From: Gordonia sputi NBRC 100414 | GTDB lineage: Bacteria; Actinomycetota; Actinomycetes; Mycobacteriales; Mycobacteriaceae | DNA: 64,000 bases | Reading direction: 5' to 3' | Assembly: GCF_000248055.1 (NCBI RefSeq) | Contig: NZ_BAFC01000051.1 | Location: 37,866-101,865, forward strand | Part shown: positions 34,632 to 44,641 of the stretch, one piece after another | How the letters are laid out: each line of letters starts with the position of its first letter | How positions within the stretch are numbered: position 1 is the stretch's first letter | Made by a program: the position numbers and the translations under genes | Notes under the pieces: model-generated | Told to the model about the DNA's origin: nothing | Databases searched by the model: none | What the model saw: the letters and a program-made list of their open reading frames with translations, nothing else

Positions 34632-37600
34632 AGTCGTCGCTGTGGTCACATCCGGCACGTCGGTCTCCTGCCCGCCGACGCCGTCTCCCCCATCTGTGCC
34701 GCCTCCACCCACTGCCGGCTGCGCGGTTGCCGTGACCGCGACGTTCTGGCCGCGCAGACGCTGTGAGATCACCGTCGTGATGCCGTCACCACGCATGCTG
34801 ACGCCGTAGAGCGCATCCGCGACCTCCATTGTCGGCTTCTGGTGGGTGATCACAATGAGCTGCGACCGTTCACGCAACTGCTCGAAGAGGGTGATCAAGC
34901 GGCGCAGGTTGGTATCGTCGAGCGCTGCTTCGACCTCGTCCATCACGTAGAACGGTGAGGGTCGCGCGCGGAAGATCGCCACGAGCATCGCCACCGCGGT
35001 CAGCGACTTCTCGCCACCCGAGAGCAACGACAGCCGCTTGACCTTCTTACCCGGTGGACGTGCCTCGACCTCGACTCCGGTGGTCAGCATGTCTCCGGGT
35101 TCGGTGAGGATGAGTCGACCCTCGCCACCGGGGAACAGCGTCGAAAAGACTTGGGAGAACTCACGTTCGACGTCGGCGTAGGCCTCGGTGAACACCTGCA
35201 GGATGCGCGCGTCGACGTCCTCGACCACGTCGAGCAGATCCTTCCGCGCGGCCTTGACGTCCTCGAGTTGTGCAGACAAGAAGCTGTAGCGCTCTTCGAG
35301 GGCGGCGAACTCCTCCAGCGCGAGGGGATTCACCTTGCCGAGGGTGTTGAGGTCTTTCTGCGCCTTCTTCGCGCGCGCTTCCTGCGTCGCACGGTCGTAC
35401 GGCAGCGGCGCGGGCGCGACGACGCTCTCCCCGCGCTCCTTGGCCTGCTCGTACTCGGAGATCTCCAACGCCGACGGCGGCATCGGGACGTCCGGGCCGT
35501 ACTCGGCGATCAGATCGTCGGGCGACATCGCAAAGTTCTCGAGAATCTGCTCCTCGAGCTGCTGGATGCGCAACGCGGACTGCGCTCGGGCGACCTCATC
35601 GCGGTGCACGGAATCACGCAGGGCGTTGAGCTGATCGGTGAGTGCCGCCGCTCGACTCTTCAGCGCTTCGAGGGTTTCGGTGCGCGCACCTTTGACCTGC
35701 TCGAGCTCGTCGCGACCCGCCTGTGCTGTTGCGACCGCGCCGACGAGACGTTCGGAGACCGCGGTGGCAGCCTGGGCGACCTCGGCCGCCACCTGCGCCG
35801 CAACCCGACGAGCCTCGTCCTGGCGTCGGGTACGCTCACGGGCATCGCGTTCACGTTGGGCTGCACGACGAAGCGAATCGGCGCGGCCACGCACAGATGC
35901 GAGGCGCTCCTCTGCGGTACGCAGTGCCAGACGCGCTTCCATCTCACTCGAACGCGCACCAGCGACGGCAGCGGCAGCCGCCGAGCGTTCGCCCCCATCT
36001 CCCCCGACCTCGTCGGGTTCAGATGTCGACTCGTCACGCGCCAGGCGCAGGCGTTCCTGCAGCTCGGCGAGGGTGGCGAGCATGTCGCCGCGACCGTCTT
36101 CTGCGCGGTCGCGCTGCCGCGTGAGCCGGTCGGCCTCCGACTGTGCCGCGCGGACTTCCTGACCCAGTCGGGCGAGTTGCTCGTAGGCTCCGCCGACGGC
36201 CGCATCCGACTCGTGGAGCGCGGCCAACGCCTCTTCGGCGGCCTCGCGGCGGGCGCGCTGTTCGGTCAGTGCACCTTCGAGGGCCGCCTGCGTCTCCTCG
36301 GTGGTCCGATGCGCCGCAGCGAGATCTGCGGTTGCGGTGTCGATCGCCGAGGTGACCTCCAACGTCGACGGGCGACGCGACGATCCGCCCTCCACCGACG
36401 CGGGGCCGATGCGGTCGCCCTCCCGCGTGACGCATCGAAGGCCGTGCCGTACCGCGAGGTCGACGCCTTGCTCGGCGTCGTCGACCACGACGACATCGGC
36501 GAGCAGATGCTCGACGGCACCCTTGATCTGTGACGGCGCGGTGACCACCGAGCTCGCCCAGACGGCGCCGTCGGGCAACGTGACCTCGCGACGCGGTGCG
36601 GCGTCGTCGAGTCCGCCGAGGAGCAACGACGCCCGGCCTCCGTCTCCGGTCTTCAACGCCTGCAGCGCGCGGACGGCAGCCAGCGCGTCGACGGTCGCAA
36701 TCGCGTCGGCGGCCGGCCCCAGCGCTGCGGCGATGGCCGCCTCGAAACCCGAGTCGACAGCCAGCAGATCGGAAACGGAGCCCGCCAATCCCTCCGGCGC
36801 ATTCTCGAGCAGCCACGCACCGCCGTCGTTGCGTTCGAGGCCCACCGAGAGCGCCTCGATACGGGCGCTCAGTGACGCGATCCGCTGCTCCGCCTCACGT
36901 TCGGCGGCCTGCAGCGACGCAACCCGCTCGTTCGACAGATTCAGCGCCGCGACGCACCGCTCGTGGTGTTCGTCGAGGCCCTGCTCCGAGGCCTCCATCT
37001 GGCTCAGTGATTCGGCTGCCGAATCCTGTTGCTGCGCAGCAGTTTCGGCGCGTTCGACGGCGGCTGCGATCGCAGCGGTGAGGCGCGACGCCTCGGCGTC
37101 GACGCCGTCGGCCTTGGTCTGCAGACTCTCGACCTGTCCCTCGAGTCGCGCCAGCCCCTCACGGCGATCGGCCACCGCACGCACCGCGGCCATGTGAGCC
37201 TGCTCCGCCTCCGCGGCGACACGCTCGTACTCCTCGAGTTCGAGCTTGGACACCTCCAGCGACTCGGCCGCGAGCGAGACCGCCTCGGCCATTTCGGCCT
37301 CGGTGAGTGCGGCCTCCTGCGCCTGGCGTTCGAGTTGTTCTGGATCGGGACCGCCGGAGCTGACCGTGGGCTCCGCGAGGTAGCGGCTGCGTTCGGTTGC
37401 GACCCGATTGGTCGCGTCGACACGCTCGGCGAGCGCCGACAACCGGAACCACGCCTGGCCTGCCGCCGCGGCAGCGGGAGTGACCTGGGCGAGATGGTCA
37501 GAGTGCTCGGCGACCTCGGCATTGACGGCGTCGAGCTCTGCGGTGACCTCGTCGGAGCGTCGTCGAATCTCTTCTTCGACTGCCGTGTGCTCGGCCATCT

Positions 37601-38318
37601 CCGTGCGTCGGGTCACCAGATCGTCTGCCGCCAACCGCAGTCGTGCGTCGCGGAGGTCGGCCTGCACCGTCTGCGCTCGGCGGGCGACCTCAGCCTGCCG
37701 TCCGAGCGGTTTGAGCTGGCGTCGCAGTTCGGCGGTCAGGTCGCTCAGACGCGCGAGATTGGCCTGCATCGAGTCGAGCTTGCGGACGGCCTTCTCTTTG
37801 CGCTTGCGGTGCTTGAGGACTCCTGCCGCCTCTTCGATGAACGCACGACGGTCCTCCGGCCGCGATTCCAGAATCGCCGCGAGGCGCCCCTGCCCGACGA
37901 TGACGTGCATCTCGCGCCCGATACCCGAGTCGGACAGCAACTCCTGCACGTCCATCAACCGGCACGAACTCCCGTTGATCTCGTACTCGCCCGCACCGTC
38001 GCGGAACATCCGTCGCGTGATGGAGACCTCGGAGTATTCGATCGGCAGAGCGCCGTCGGAGTTGTCGATCGTCAGCGTCACCTCGGCCCGACCGAGAGGC
38101 GGCCGACCCGACGTCCCGGCGAAGATGACGTCTTCCATCTTGCCGCCACGCAGCGCTTTCGCACCCTGCTCGCCCATCACCCACGTCAGTGCGTCGACCA
38201 CGTTCGACTTACCCGAGCCGTTGGGGCCCACCACGCAGGTGATGCCGGGCTCGAATCGCAGAGTCGTGGCCGACGCGAAGGACTTGAAGCCCTTCAGGGT
38301 CAGGCTTTTCAGGTGCAC
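34614..38318 (-). CDS. smc: Chromosome segregation ATPase SMC
   Basis: SMC forms the condensin core that folds and segregates the chromosome. The 1234-aa protein has the N-terminal Walker A ([16 protein letters not shown]), two long coiled coils rich in Glu, Ala, Arg and Gln, a hinge near residues 500-640, and the C-terminal signature [14 protein letters not shown] and Walker [14 protein letters not shown]. About 45 low-complexity Gly/Thr residues follow the ATPase head. It lies between acyP and ftsY, the conserved mycobacterial order. Its stop lies in a 16-bp duplication. Confidence 0.98.
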   Translation of the reverse strand: MHLKSLTLKGFKSFASATTLRFEPGITCVVGPNGSGKSNVVDALTWVMGEQGAKALRGGKMEDVIFAGTSGRPPLGRAEVTLTIDNSDGALPIEYSEVSITRRMFRDGAGEYEINGSSCRLMDVQELLSDSGIGREMHVIVGQGRLAAILESRPEDRRAFIEEAAGVLKHRKRKEKAVRKLDSMQANLARLSDLTAELRRQLKPLGRQAEVARRAQTVQADLRDARLRLAADDLVTRRTEMAEHTAVEEEIRRRSDEVTAELDAVNAEVAEHSDHLAQVTPAAAAAGQAWFRLSALAERVDATNRVATERSRYLAEPTVSSGGPDPEQLERQAQEAALTEAEMAEAVSLAAESLEVSKLELEEYERVAAEAEQAHMAAVRAVADRREGLARLEGQVESLQTKADGVDAEASRLTAAIAAAVERAETAAQQQDSAAESLSQMEASEQGLDEHHERCVAALNLSNERVASLQAAEREAEQRIASLSARIEALSVGLERNDGGAWLLENAPEGLAGSVSDLLAVDSGFEAAIAAALGPAADAIATVDALAAVRALQALKTGDGGRASLLLGGLDDAAPRREVTLPDGAVWASSVVTAPSQIKGAVEHLLADVVVVDDAEQGVDLAVRHGLRCVTREGDRIGPASVEGGSSRRPSTLEVTSAIDTATADLAAAHRTTEETQAALEGALTEQRARREAAEEALAALHESDAAVGGAYEQLARLGQEVRAAQSEADRLTRQRDRAEDGRGDMLATLAELQERLRLARDESTSEPDEVGGDGGERSAAAAAVAGARSSEMEARLALRTAEERLASVRGRADSLRRAAQRERDARERTRRQDEARRVAAQVAAEVAQAATAVSERLVGAVATAQAGRDELEQVKGARTETLEALKSRAAALTDQLNALRDSVHRDEVARAQSALRIQQLEEQILENFAMSPDDLIAEYGPDVPMPPSALEISEYEQAKERGESVVAPAPLPYDRATQEARAKKAQKDLNTLGKVNPLALEEFAALEERYSFLSAQLEDVKAARKDLLDVVEDVDARILQVFTEAYADVEREFSQVFSTLFPGGEGRLILTEPGDMLTTGVEVEARPPGKKVKRLSLLSGGEKSLTAVAMLVAIFRARPSPFYVMDEVEAALDDTNLRRLITLFEQLRERSQLIVITHQKPTMEVADALYGVSMRGDGITTVISQRLRGQNVAVTATAQPAVGGGGTDGGDGVGGQETDVPDVTTATTNRAPT

Positions 38319-38383
38319 GACCGTTAAGCCTACCCATCACCCGATGCAGGCAGGCGCAACCGGGCAGGCGGTTGAGCGGCGGA

Positions 38384-38671
38384 TCAGCGTTCGACGAATC
38401 CTTGCAGGTCACCCCGTGGCGCATCGAAACGTTCGACGACGAGGTCGACCCGACCGGGAGTATCGCCCGAACGGAGCAGGTCGAGCAGCGTGTGCACCTG
38501 CGGCTCGGCACCCTCCGCGACGACGAGCACCCGCCCATCGGCGAGATTCGTCGCAGAACCGACCAGACCGAGCTCCAGGGCGCGCGAGCGCGTCCACCAG
38601 CGGAATCCGACGCCCTGGACCTGTCCGTGAACGTGTGCGGTCATCCGAACGACCTGGTCGGAGCCATTCAT
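38384..38671 (-). CDS. acyP: Acylphosphatase
   Basis: This is a small enzyme that hydrolyses acyl phosphates such as carbamoyl phosphate. The 95-aa protein shows the phosphate-binding signature HGQVQGVGFRWWTRSRA with the catalytic Arg, and the catalytic Asn region as GSATNLADGRV. The ATG at 38671 agrees with the M. tuberculosis protein as I recall it; a Met nine codons later is possible. It ends 65 bases before smc and starts seven bases after the OsmC gene. Confidence 0.93.
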   Translation of the reverse strand: MNGSDQVVRMTAHVHGQVQGVGFRWWTRSRALELGLVGSATNLADGRVLVVAEGAEPQVHTLLDLLRSGDTPGRVDLVVERFDAPRGDLQGFVER

Positions 38672-38678
38672 CGGGGAG

Positions 38679-39149
38679 TCAGTCGCTCTCGATGACGAGT
38701 TCGACCTCGGTGCCCGCCTTGAGCGTGCGACCCACCGTGCACACCGAGTCGATCGCGCGCTCGACGACCACAAGCAGGCGCTCTGCAGCGGCGGGATCGA
38801 GTTCGGACAGGTCGACGTCGAGCACCTCGCGTAGGCGCGGGTACACCTCGTTCTCGCGGTCGGCGTCGCCCGAGACGCGGATCGTCGCGTCGTAGTCGTC
38901 GCCGAGGCGACGTGCCAGCGGGCGGTCCGACGACATCCCGGTGCATGCGGCAAGCGCGATCTTCAGCAATTCGCCGGGCGTGAACACACCGTCCACGTCT
39001 TGCGAGCCGATCAGGACTTCGGCACCCCGCGAGCTCTTGCCGGTGTAGCGGCGTGTTCCGGTCCGCTGCACCCACAACTCGGTGTGCGCCGAGCCGGCAT
39101 CCGACTCCTGCGGCGCCGATGTGGTCGCGGACGAATTCTCGCTGGTCAT
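38679..39149 (-). CDS. OsmC family peroxiredoxin-like protein
   Basis: OsmC/Ohr proteins reduce organic hydroperoxides with a pair of conserved cysteines. Both are seen, in LAACTGMSSD and DSVCTVGRTLK, along with the RYTGKSSRGAEV start of the fold. The ATG at 39149 (156 aa) has GGGAG some eleven bases before it; the frame upstream is not conserved. It sits between mutM and acyP, as Rv2923c does in M. tuberculosis. Confidence 0.92.
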   Translation of the reverse strand: MTSENSSATTSAPQESDAGSAHTELWVQRTGTRRYTGKSSRGAEVLIGSQDVDGVFTPGELLKIALAACTGMSSDRPLARRLGDDYDATIRVSGDADRENEVYPRLREVLDVDLSELDPAAAERLLVVVERAIDSVCTVGRTLKAGTEVELVIESD

Positions 39150-39270
39150 CTGCGCGATGACTCCCTTCGCAATCGACTCTCGGCGCACCCGAGGCGCCGC
39201 TGGCAATAGTAGAACTGCTTCCGATGCCGTCTTATGCCGCGACATCTCTCATGCTGCGAGCAATGAACCG

Positions 39271-40158
39271 CTACTGCCGAGGCCTGGGCTGGCACTTCGG
39301 ACAGAAGAACGAACCCCGGTTCATGAACTCCTCACGCCGCATCAGCGTCCCGCATCGGCGGCAGGGCTGGCCGGCCCGGCCGTAGGCGTTCAGCGAACGC
39401 TCGAAGTAGCCGGACTGCCCGTTAACGTTCACGTACAGCGCGTCGAACGACGTGCCGCCCACCGCCAACGCGTCGCTCATCACCGCGGTCGCGGCGTCGA
39501 GCAATTCGGCGAGCTTGCGTCGTGAGATGCCGTCGGTGACGCGCGCGCCGTTCAGTCGCGCTCGCCAGAGCGCCTCGTCGGCGTAGATGTTGCCGACACC
39601 GGAGATCAGCGACTGGTCGAGGAGTGCCCGTTTGACCTCGGTGTGCTTGCCGCGCATCCGACGCACCACGTCGTCACGGTCGAATGCGGGATCGAACGGA
39701 TCGGGGGCGATGTGGGCGATCGAGCGGGGCAGCGCTCCGGAGTCGCCGGGCAGTTCATCGCCTGCGTCGACGTAGTCGTCGAGATGCCAGCCGCCGAAGG
39801 TTCGCTGGTCGACGAACCGCAGCTCATTGCCGTCATCGAGTGCCGCGCGCACCCGCAGATGCGTGTGGTCGGGTGCGCCGACACGGGCGACCAACATCTG
39901 CCCGCTCATGCCGAGGTGGACGACGAGCGCGAACCGGTCGACGCCGTCGGGCGCCGCGACGTCGAGCCACAGATACTTTCCGCGTCGGCGAGCAGCGAGA
40001 ATCGTTGCGCCCCTGAGCCTTCCGACCAGATCGGGCGCATCGCCGACGTGTCTGCGGACGGCCCGCGGGTGTAGGACCTCGACGTCGGTGATCGTGCGCC
40101 CGACGACATGCTTCTCGAGACCGGCACGGACGGTCTCGACTTCGGGAAGTTCAGGCAT
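39271..40158 (-). CDS. mutM: Formamidopyrimidine-DNA glycosylase
   Basis: MutM (Fpg) removes 8-oxoguanine and formamidopyrimidines. The 295-aa protein starts with [11 protein letters not shown], giving the catalytic Pro2 and Glu3. The helix-two-turn-helix is visible in [18 protein letters not shown], and the C-terminal zinc finger has four cysteines in [12 protein letters not shown] and FFCPKCQP. The ATG overlaps the rnc stop by eight bases, so the two are coupled. Confidence 0.98.
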   Translation of the reverse strand: MPELPEVETVRAGLEKHVVGRTITDVEVLHPRAVRRHVGDAPDLVGRLRGATILAARRRGKYLWLDVAAPDGVDRFALVVHLGMSGQMLVARVGAPDHTHLRVRAALDDGNELRFVDQRTFGGWHLDDYVDAGDELPGDSGALPRSIAHIAPDPFDPAFDRDDVVRRMRGKHTEVKRALLDQSLISGVGNIYADEALWRARLNGARVTDGISRRKLAELLDAATAVMSDALAVGGTSFDALYVNVNGQSGYFERSLNAYGRAGQPCRRCGTLMRREEFMNRGSFFCPKCQPRPRQ

Positions 40159-40936
40159 CGCTCACGGCGTCACGCTCGGTGAGCGCCTGCCATGCCAGGG
40201 ATGCAGCCTTCTGCTCGGCTTCCTTCTTGGTGCGTCCCACACCTTCACCGAGTTCTTCACCTGCGATCACCGCACGCGCAGTGAACTCCTTGCTGTGATC
40301 GGGGCCGGTCGAGCTGATCTGATACTGCGGGGGGCCGTAGCCACGCTCGGCGGCCAGCTCCTGCAGCGAGGTCTTCCAGTCGAGTCCCGCGCCGAGTTGT
40401 CCTGCGCGGTCGAGGATCTCGTCGAAGAGGTCGAGGATGATGCGCTGCGAGGTCTCCAGGCCGTGGTCGAGATACATTGCGCCGAAAAGTGATTCGAGGC
40501 CGTCGGCCAGAATGGAATCCTTGTCGCGGCCGCCGGTCATCTCTTCGCCGCGCCCGAGGAAGAGGTGACGACCGAGGCCGCCCTCGCCGAGACCACGTGC
40601 GACGTCGGCCAGTGCGTGCATGTTGACAACGCTCGCCCTGATCTTGGCCAGCTCTCCTTCGGGACGTTCGGGGTATCGCAGGTAGAGCCGCTCGGTGATC
40701 ACCACGCCGAGGACCGAATCGCCAAGGAATTCCAGCCGCTCATTCGTGGGCAGACCACCGTTCTCGTAGGCATACGAGCGGTGCGTCAGTGCGAGTGTGA
40801 GCAGTTCATCCGCAATCGGTGTCCCGAGCGCTTCCAGCAACGACGCGACACCCCCGGAGTCAGCTCCCAGAGAGGCGACAGCGTCACGGTTGTCTGGTTG
40901 GGGTGCAGGCGACGCCGCGTCGTCGACACCGGTCAC
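40151..40936 (-). CDS. rnc: Ribonuclease III
   Basis: RNase III cleaves double-stranded RNA in rRNA processing. The 261-aa protein has an N-terminal Ala/Pro/Asp-rich tail of about 30 residues, the nuclease signature [13 protein letters not shown], the acidic residues in [14 protein letters not shown], and a C-terminal dsRBD ([17 protein letters not shown]). The GTG at 40936 overlaps the DUF177 stop as GTGA and was chosen over the longer frame. Confidence 0.97.
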   Translation of the reverse strand: MTGVDDAASPAPQPDNRDAVASLGADSGGVASLLEALGTPIADELLTLALTHRSYAYENGGLPTNERLEFLGDSVLGVVITERLYLRYPERPEGELAKIRASVVNMHALADVARGLGEGGLGRHLFLGRGEEMTGGRDKDSILADGLESLFGAMYLDHGLETSQRIILDLFDEILDRAGQLGAGLDWKTSLQELAAERGYGPPQYQISSTGPDHSKEFTARAVIAGEELGEGVGRTKKEAEQKAASLAWQALTERDAVSDA

Positions 40937-41547
40937 GCCGAGCCCCGTTCGCCGCTGTCGGAGTCCTGCGACCCCTTCTGCTCCAGCGAACCGAATTTGT
41001 CGGCGAGCTTGGCCCAGCGGGGATCGATGATCTCGTGGGAGTGGCCGGGTTCCGCGACGGCAAGCCGGACACCGCACTCAGCGCACAAGCCCGCGCAGTC
41101 CTCACTGCACAGCGGTGACATCGGGAGTTCGAGCGCGACGGCGTCGATGACGGCCTGCTCGAGGTCGATCCTGTCGTCGACGATCCGGTGGATGTCCTCG
41201 GAGTCGGTCGTCTGCTCGGTCTCACTGTCGGGGTAGGCGTACAGCTCGGTCAGGAACACCGTCACCGTGCCGTCGACGGGTTCGAGACAACGCACACATT
41301 GGCCCTCGGTCTCGCCGGAGACGGTGCCCGTGACCAGGACGCCCTCAGACACAGACTCCAGCCGTAAGTCGAGGTCGACGTCGGAATCCGCGGGTATCGC
41401 GATCATCTCCACGCCGATCCGATGGGGAGCGACGACCGTGCGATGGATCTCTTCCATCGTCCCCGGACGCCTGCCCAACGATCGGATGTCGAGGACGAAG
41501 GGATCGCGCTGCGCCTGCGCACCTTGAGTCACTGCATTCTCGGCCAC
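40933..41547 (-). CDS. DUF177 / YceD family protein
   Basis: This 204-aa protein belongs to the YceD family (Rv2926c), which is linked to 23S rRNA accumulation in plants and bacteria. Conserved cysteines are visible in [11 protein letters not shown] and in [13 protein letters not shown], a likely zinc site. The C-terminus is acidic and Ser-rich. In many bacteria the family gene sits before rpmF; here, as in mycobacteria, it precedes rnc. The start is GTG at 41547 with no clear Shine-Dalgarno. Confidence 0.92.
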   Translation of the reverse strand: MAENAVTQGAQAQRDPFVLDIRSLGRRPGTMEEIHRTVVAPHRIGVEMIAIPADSDVDLDLRLESVSEGVLVTGTVSGETEGQCVRCLEPVDGTVTVFLTELYAYPDSETEQTTDSEDIHRIVDDRIDLEQAVIDAVALELPMSPLCSEDCAGLCAECGVRLAVAEPGHSHEIIDPRWAKLADKFGSLEQKGSQDSDSGERGSA

Positions 41548-41599
41548 ATGTGCACCATACGCCCGACCAGGTCATTCATCGAACGACCCGACGCGCCAC

Positions 41600-42436
41600 T
41601 CAGACCGCGAGCGGCGAGCTGTGGTCGTGCAGGTCTGCCGAACCGGGTCGTGCCTGTTCAGCACTCGTCCGACGAGCACCTGCATCGTCGACGCTGCGCG
41701 GGTATTCGACGTAGTCGTGCATGCCCGCGCCGGTACGCAACTGGTGGCGTCCACGGTTGACCGAGCGCAGGGTCCCGGTGAGGATCTCCTCGAACTCGGC
41801 GAGCTTCTCGTCGACATACACATCGCAGTCGCCGCGGAGTCGATCGGCCTCGGCGTGCGCGGCATCGATGATCCGCTCCGCCTCCGACTTCGCAGCCGCG
41901 ACGACCTCGGTCTCGGAGACCAGGCGCTGCTGCTCGGCGATGCCGTCCGCGACGGACTTGTCGTAGGTGTTGTTTGCCGAGTCGATGGTCCGCTGCGCCT
42001 CGGCACGTGCACGCCCGGTGACGGCGTCGAACTCGCGTGCTGCGCTCGTCGACAGCCGGTGGGCTTCCGCGCTGGCCTCGTCGACCAGGTTCTTTCCGTG
42101 CGCGCTCGCCTCGTCGACCATGCGGTCGGCCTGCGCCTTGGCGTCGGCAAGGAGGCGGTCGGCCTCGGCACGAGCGTGCGCGAGCATGGCGTCGGACTCC
42201 GACTCCGCGGTGGTCACGACCTTGTCGGCGTGATCGGCGGCGTCGCCGAGCATGTTCTCGCGCTGGTCGAGCACGTCCTGGGCGTCGTCGAGCTCGCCCG
42301 GAATCGAGTCCTTGATGTCGTCGAGCAGTTCGAGGACATCGCCACGCGGCACGACACAGCCGGCCGTCATGGGAACACTTCGTGCCTCTTCGACGATGGC
42401 CACGAGTTCGTCGAGAGCTTCAAATACCCGGTACAC
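41600..42436 (-). CDS. sepIVA: Septation factor SepIVA (DivIVA-like coiled coil)
   Basis: SepIVA (Rv2927c) is an essential mycobacterial division and polar-growth regulator. The 278-aa protein begins VYRVFEALDELVAIVEEARS, nearly identical to the mycobacterial N-terminus as I recall it, followed by VPRGDVLELLDDIKDSIPGEL. A long coiled coil of Ala, Glu, Asp and Arg heptads (ADRLLADAKAQADRMVDEA) follows, then KLAEFEEILTGTLRSVNRGR and a polar tail. The GTG at 42436 is preferred by homology and a GGGGT upstream; an ATG at 42457 would add seven residues. Confidence 0.92.
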   Translation of the reverse strand: MYRVFEALDELVAIVEEARSVPMTAGCVVPRGDVLELLDDIKDSIPGELDDAQDVLDQRENMLGDAADHADKVVTTAESESDAMLAHARAEADRLLADAKAQADRMVDEASAHGKNLVDEASAEAHRLSTSAAREFDAVTGRARAEAQRTIDSANNTYDKSVADGIAEQQRLVSETEVVAAAKSEAERIIDAAHAEADRLRGDCDVYVDEKLAEFEEILTGTLRSVNRGRHQLRTGAGMHDYVEYPRSVDDAGARRTSAEQARPGSADLHDHSSPLAV

Positions 42437-42610
42437 AGCTACCCCAATCCGGCTCATGCCATTACTTGTCAGTGAGACCTGTGTCGTCGTGACGCGGGTC
42501 CGCCTGAGACTGATGTGACTATTGTGCCGAATGTGATCGCTGGGATTACGGAGCCGGATGATATGGGCGTGTCGCCTGTGGCGATTGTGACTACGGGTCA
42601 GCAGTGAACG

Positions 42611-43099
42611 TCAGACTGTCCGCTCCCCCGCAAGGACCGCCTCGAGACGTCGGTGGATGTGCGGTGCGAGGTACGGCGACGCGTCGCCACCGAGCTTCGC
42701 CACCTCTTTGACCAGCGAACTCGAGACATGAGCGAAGCGCGGATCGGTGAGCATGAAGACCGTCTCGACATCTGCGAGCTCGCGATTCATCTGCGCCATC
42801 GGGAGTTCGTAGTCGAAGTCGACGCCAGAGCGCAGCCCCTTCACCAGGACTCCGATGTTCTTCTCGGCCAGATAGTCGACGAGCAGACCGGTCCATCGGT
42901 CGACGCGGACGTTGGGCAGATCGGCACAGTCCTCCTCGATCAACGCGATGCGTTCGTCGATGCTGAACAGGCCATGTTTGTTGGGATTGACCACGACGAG
43001 AACCACGATCTCGTCGAAGGCCGACGCCGCACGTTCGACGATGTACCGATGTCCCCTGGTGAACGGATCGAAGGAACCTGGAATCACTGCGCTGCTCAT
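42611..43099 (-). CDS. coaD: Phosphopantetheine adenylyltransferase
   Basis: CoaD makes dephospho-CoA from 4'-phosphopantetheine and ATP. The 162-aa protein shows the nucleotidyltransferase motif GSFDPFTRGHRYIVERA near the N-terminus and the KGLRSGVDFDYELPMAQMN and SSSLVKEVAKLGGD segments. The start overlaps the rsmD stop as ATGA; coaD and rsmD are paired in many bacteria. Confidence 0.98.
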   Translation of the reverse strand: MSSAVIPGSFDPFTRGHRYIVERAASAFDEIVVLVVVNPNKHGLFSIDERIALIEEDCADLPNVRVDRWTGLLVDYLAEKNIGVLVKGLRSGVDFDYELPMAQMNRELADVETVFMLTDPRFAHVSSSLVKEVAKLGGDASPYLAPHIHRRLEAVLAGERTV

Positions 43100-43659
43100 G
43101 GCGTAAACCTACCGATCTCCACGCGGGTCTCCCCGTAGACCTTCTCCACGATGAGATCGAACTCCTCGGGCCATCTCGGCGCCGACGACCGCGCGTCTCG
43201 TTCGACGACGACGAGCGCGTCGTCCGCGAGCCACCCGTCGGAGCTCAAGCGCTCGAGATCGGCCTCGACGTCCGCGGTGTCCAGCGCGTACGGAGGGTCG
43301 GAGAAAACCAGGTCGAACGGCCGGCCTGCTCTCGCTGTCGCGAGGTACGACCCGACCGAGGACGTCACCACCTTCGAGCGACCGGACAGATCGAGCGACC
43401 GCACATTCGCGCTGATGACCGAGGTGGCCCGCTTTCGGCTGTCCACCAATACAGCCGACGCCGCACCGCGCGAGAGGGCTTCGATCGCGAGCGCCCCCGA
43501 GCCCGCATAGAGGTCGAGGACTCGCGAGTCGTCGAAGTCGATGCGCGCGGCGAGCGCACTGAACAGAGCCTCGCGCACCCTGTCGGAGGTCGGGCGGGTG
43601 CCGTCGTCGGGCACGGTCAGCCGTCGCCCACCGAGAGCGCCTGCGATGATCCTCGTCAT
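43096..43659 (-). CDS. rsmD: 16S rRNA (guanine966-N2)-methyltransferase
   Basis: RsmD methylates G966 in the 30S subunit. The 187-aa protein starts TRIIAGALGGRRL, which is typical, and shows the SAM-binding LDLYAGSGALAIEALSRGA and the catalytic DPPY motif in LVFSDPPYALD. The ATG at 43659 is chosen as the conserved start; a Met seven codons upstream is possible. It is divergent from ectA across 187 bases. Confidence 0.95.
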   Translation of the reverse strand: MTRIIAGALGGRRLTVPDDGTRPTSDRVREALFSALAARIDFDDSRVLDLYAGSGALAIEALSRGAASAVLVDSRKRATSVISANVRSLDLSGRSKVVTSSVGSYLATARAGRPFDLVFSDPPYALDTADVEADLERLSSDGWLADDALVVVERDARSSAPRWPEEFDLIVEKVYGETRVEIGRFTP

Positions 43660-43846
43660 CGTTCGTATTCTGCTCGCCATACTTACCCGATGAGAACGCC
43701 GGGTCTCAGCCGTCCGACACCGACAAATCGCACAAACGTGACCCCTATCACAACCGGCGTTGAACAGTGCCGACGGCGGGGTTTCGGTGTCCGATTCCGG
43801 CAGCAGCATGACTTCGCCGACACACATTGTTAACGTCAGGAACGTT

Positions 43847-44374
43847 ATGAGCCCCTCCACAACGAGAACGGCCCCATCAACTGTCCTGACGATCGACTAC
43901 CGGACGCCGACGGTGTCCGACGGAACCAGACTCTGGGAAATCGCCTCGGATTCACAGGTTCTCGACGTCAACTCGAGTTATGCCTATGTGCTGTGGTGTC
44001 ACGACTTCGCCGACACCTCGATTGTCGCCGAAGTCGATGGTCGTGCAGTCGGTTTCGTCACCGGTTATCGACGCCCCGCTGACCCGTCGACCCTCATGGT
44101 CTGGCAGGTCGCCGTCGACGATGACTTCCGCGGACACGGAATCGCAGCAAAGATGCTGCACCAGTTGTTCGATCGCGTCCGGCGCAGTTCGGTGGTGGCC
44201 ATGCACACCACCATCAGCCCCGACAACGTTGCGTCCCAACGTCTTTTCGCGTCGGTCGCACGAGATCGCGGCCTGGACTTCGTTCGACGCGACCTGTTCG
44301 CCGTCGACGATTTCCCAGATGCACACCAGCCGGAGGATCTCTACATGCTCGAACCGAAGGTCGGCGAGCCCTAG
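43847..44374 (+). CDS. ectA: L-2,4-diaminobutyrate acetyltransferase
   Basis: EctA acetylates diaminobutyrate in ectoine synthesis. The 175-aa GNAT protein shows the EctA-type LDVNSSYAYVLWCHDFADTS and the acetyl-CoA-binding region QVAVDDDFRGHGIAAKML, ending with DLYMLEPKVG. The ATG at 43847 has AGGA upstream; the frame upstream of it is not conserved. It begins an ectABC set on the strand opposite to most genes here, and no ectD hydroxylase follows. Confidence 0.95.
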   Translation: MSPSTTRTAPSTVLTIDYRTPTVSDGTRLWEIASDSQVLDVNSSYAYVLWCHDFADTSIVAEVDGRAVGFVTGYRRPADPSTLMVWQVAVDDDFRGHGIAAKMLHQLFDRVRRSSVVAMHTTISPDNVASQRLFASVARDRGLDFVRRDLFAVDDFPDAHQPEDLYMLEPKVGEP

Positions 44375-44641
44375 TACTTCTGGCGCGGGTTTTCTCACCG
44401 GCGGACGTGTTTCCCACCGGTACGTTCTCGCTGGTAGCGGCTAACGCGGTCTTACTGACGAACAGTCTTCGGCGAGACGATCCGCGACGGAGAGCCGTTG
44501 CGCCCGAACACAATCCGCACGCGTCGAACAGTGGCGCGCCGCTTTAGTAAACGCGTATATGCGCGTCCCCACAGCACTTCTCGAGAGCTCCGCTCCGAAG
44601 TGGACTGTGGCCCAGATATTTCCCACATTGGAGGATGCACG
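44375..44641 (+). other. Gap between ectA and ectB
   Basis: The 267-bp gap is longer than usual inside an ectABC operon and has no gene. TTTCTCACCGG and TTTCCCACCGG occur 19 bp apart at 44391-44401 and 44410-44420. A second promoter for ectBC may lie here; no clear -35/-10 pair was recognised. Confidence 0.4.

Noticed and set aside
35151..38327. Several plus-strand frames of 130-495 codons opposite smc
   Set aside because: They mirror the conserved smc coding frame and show no recognisable family.
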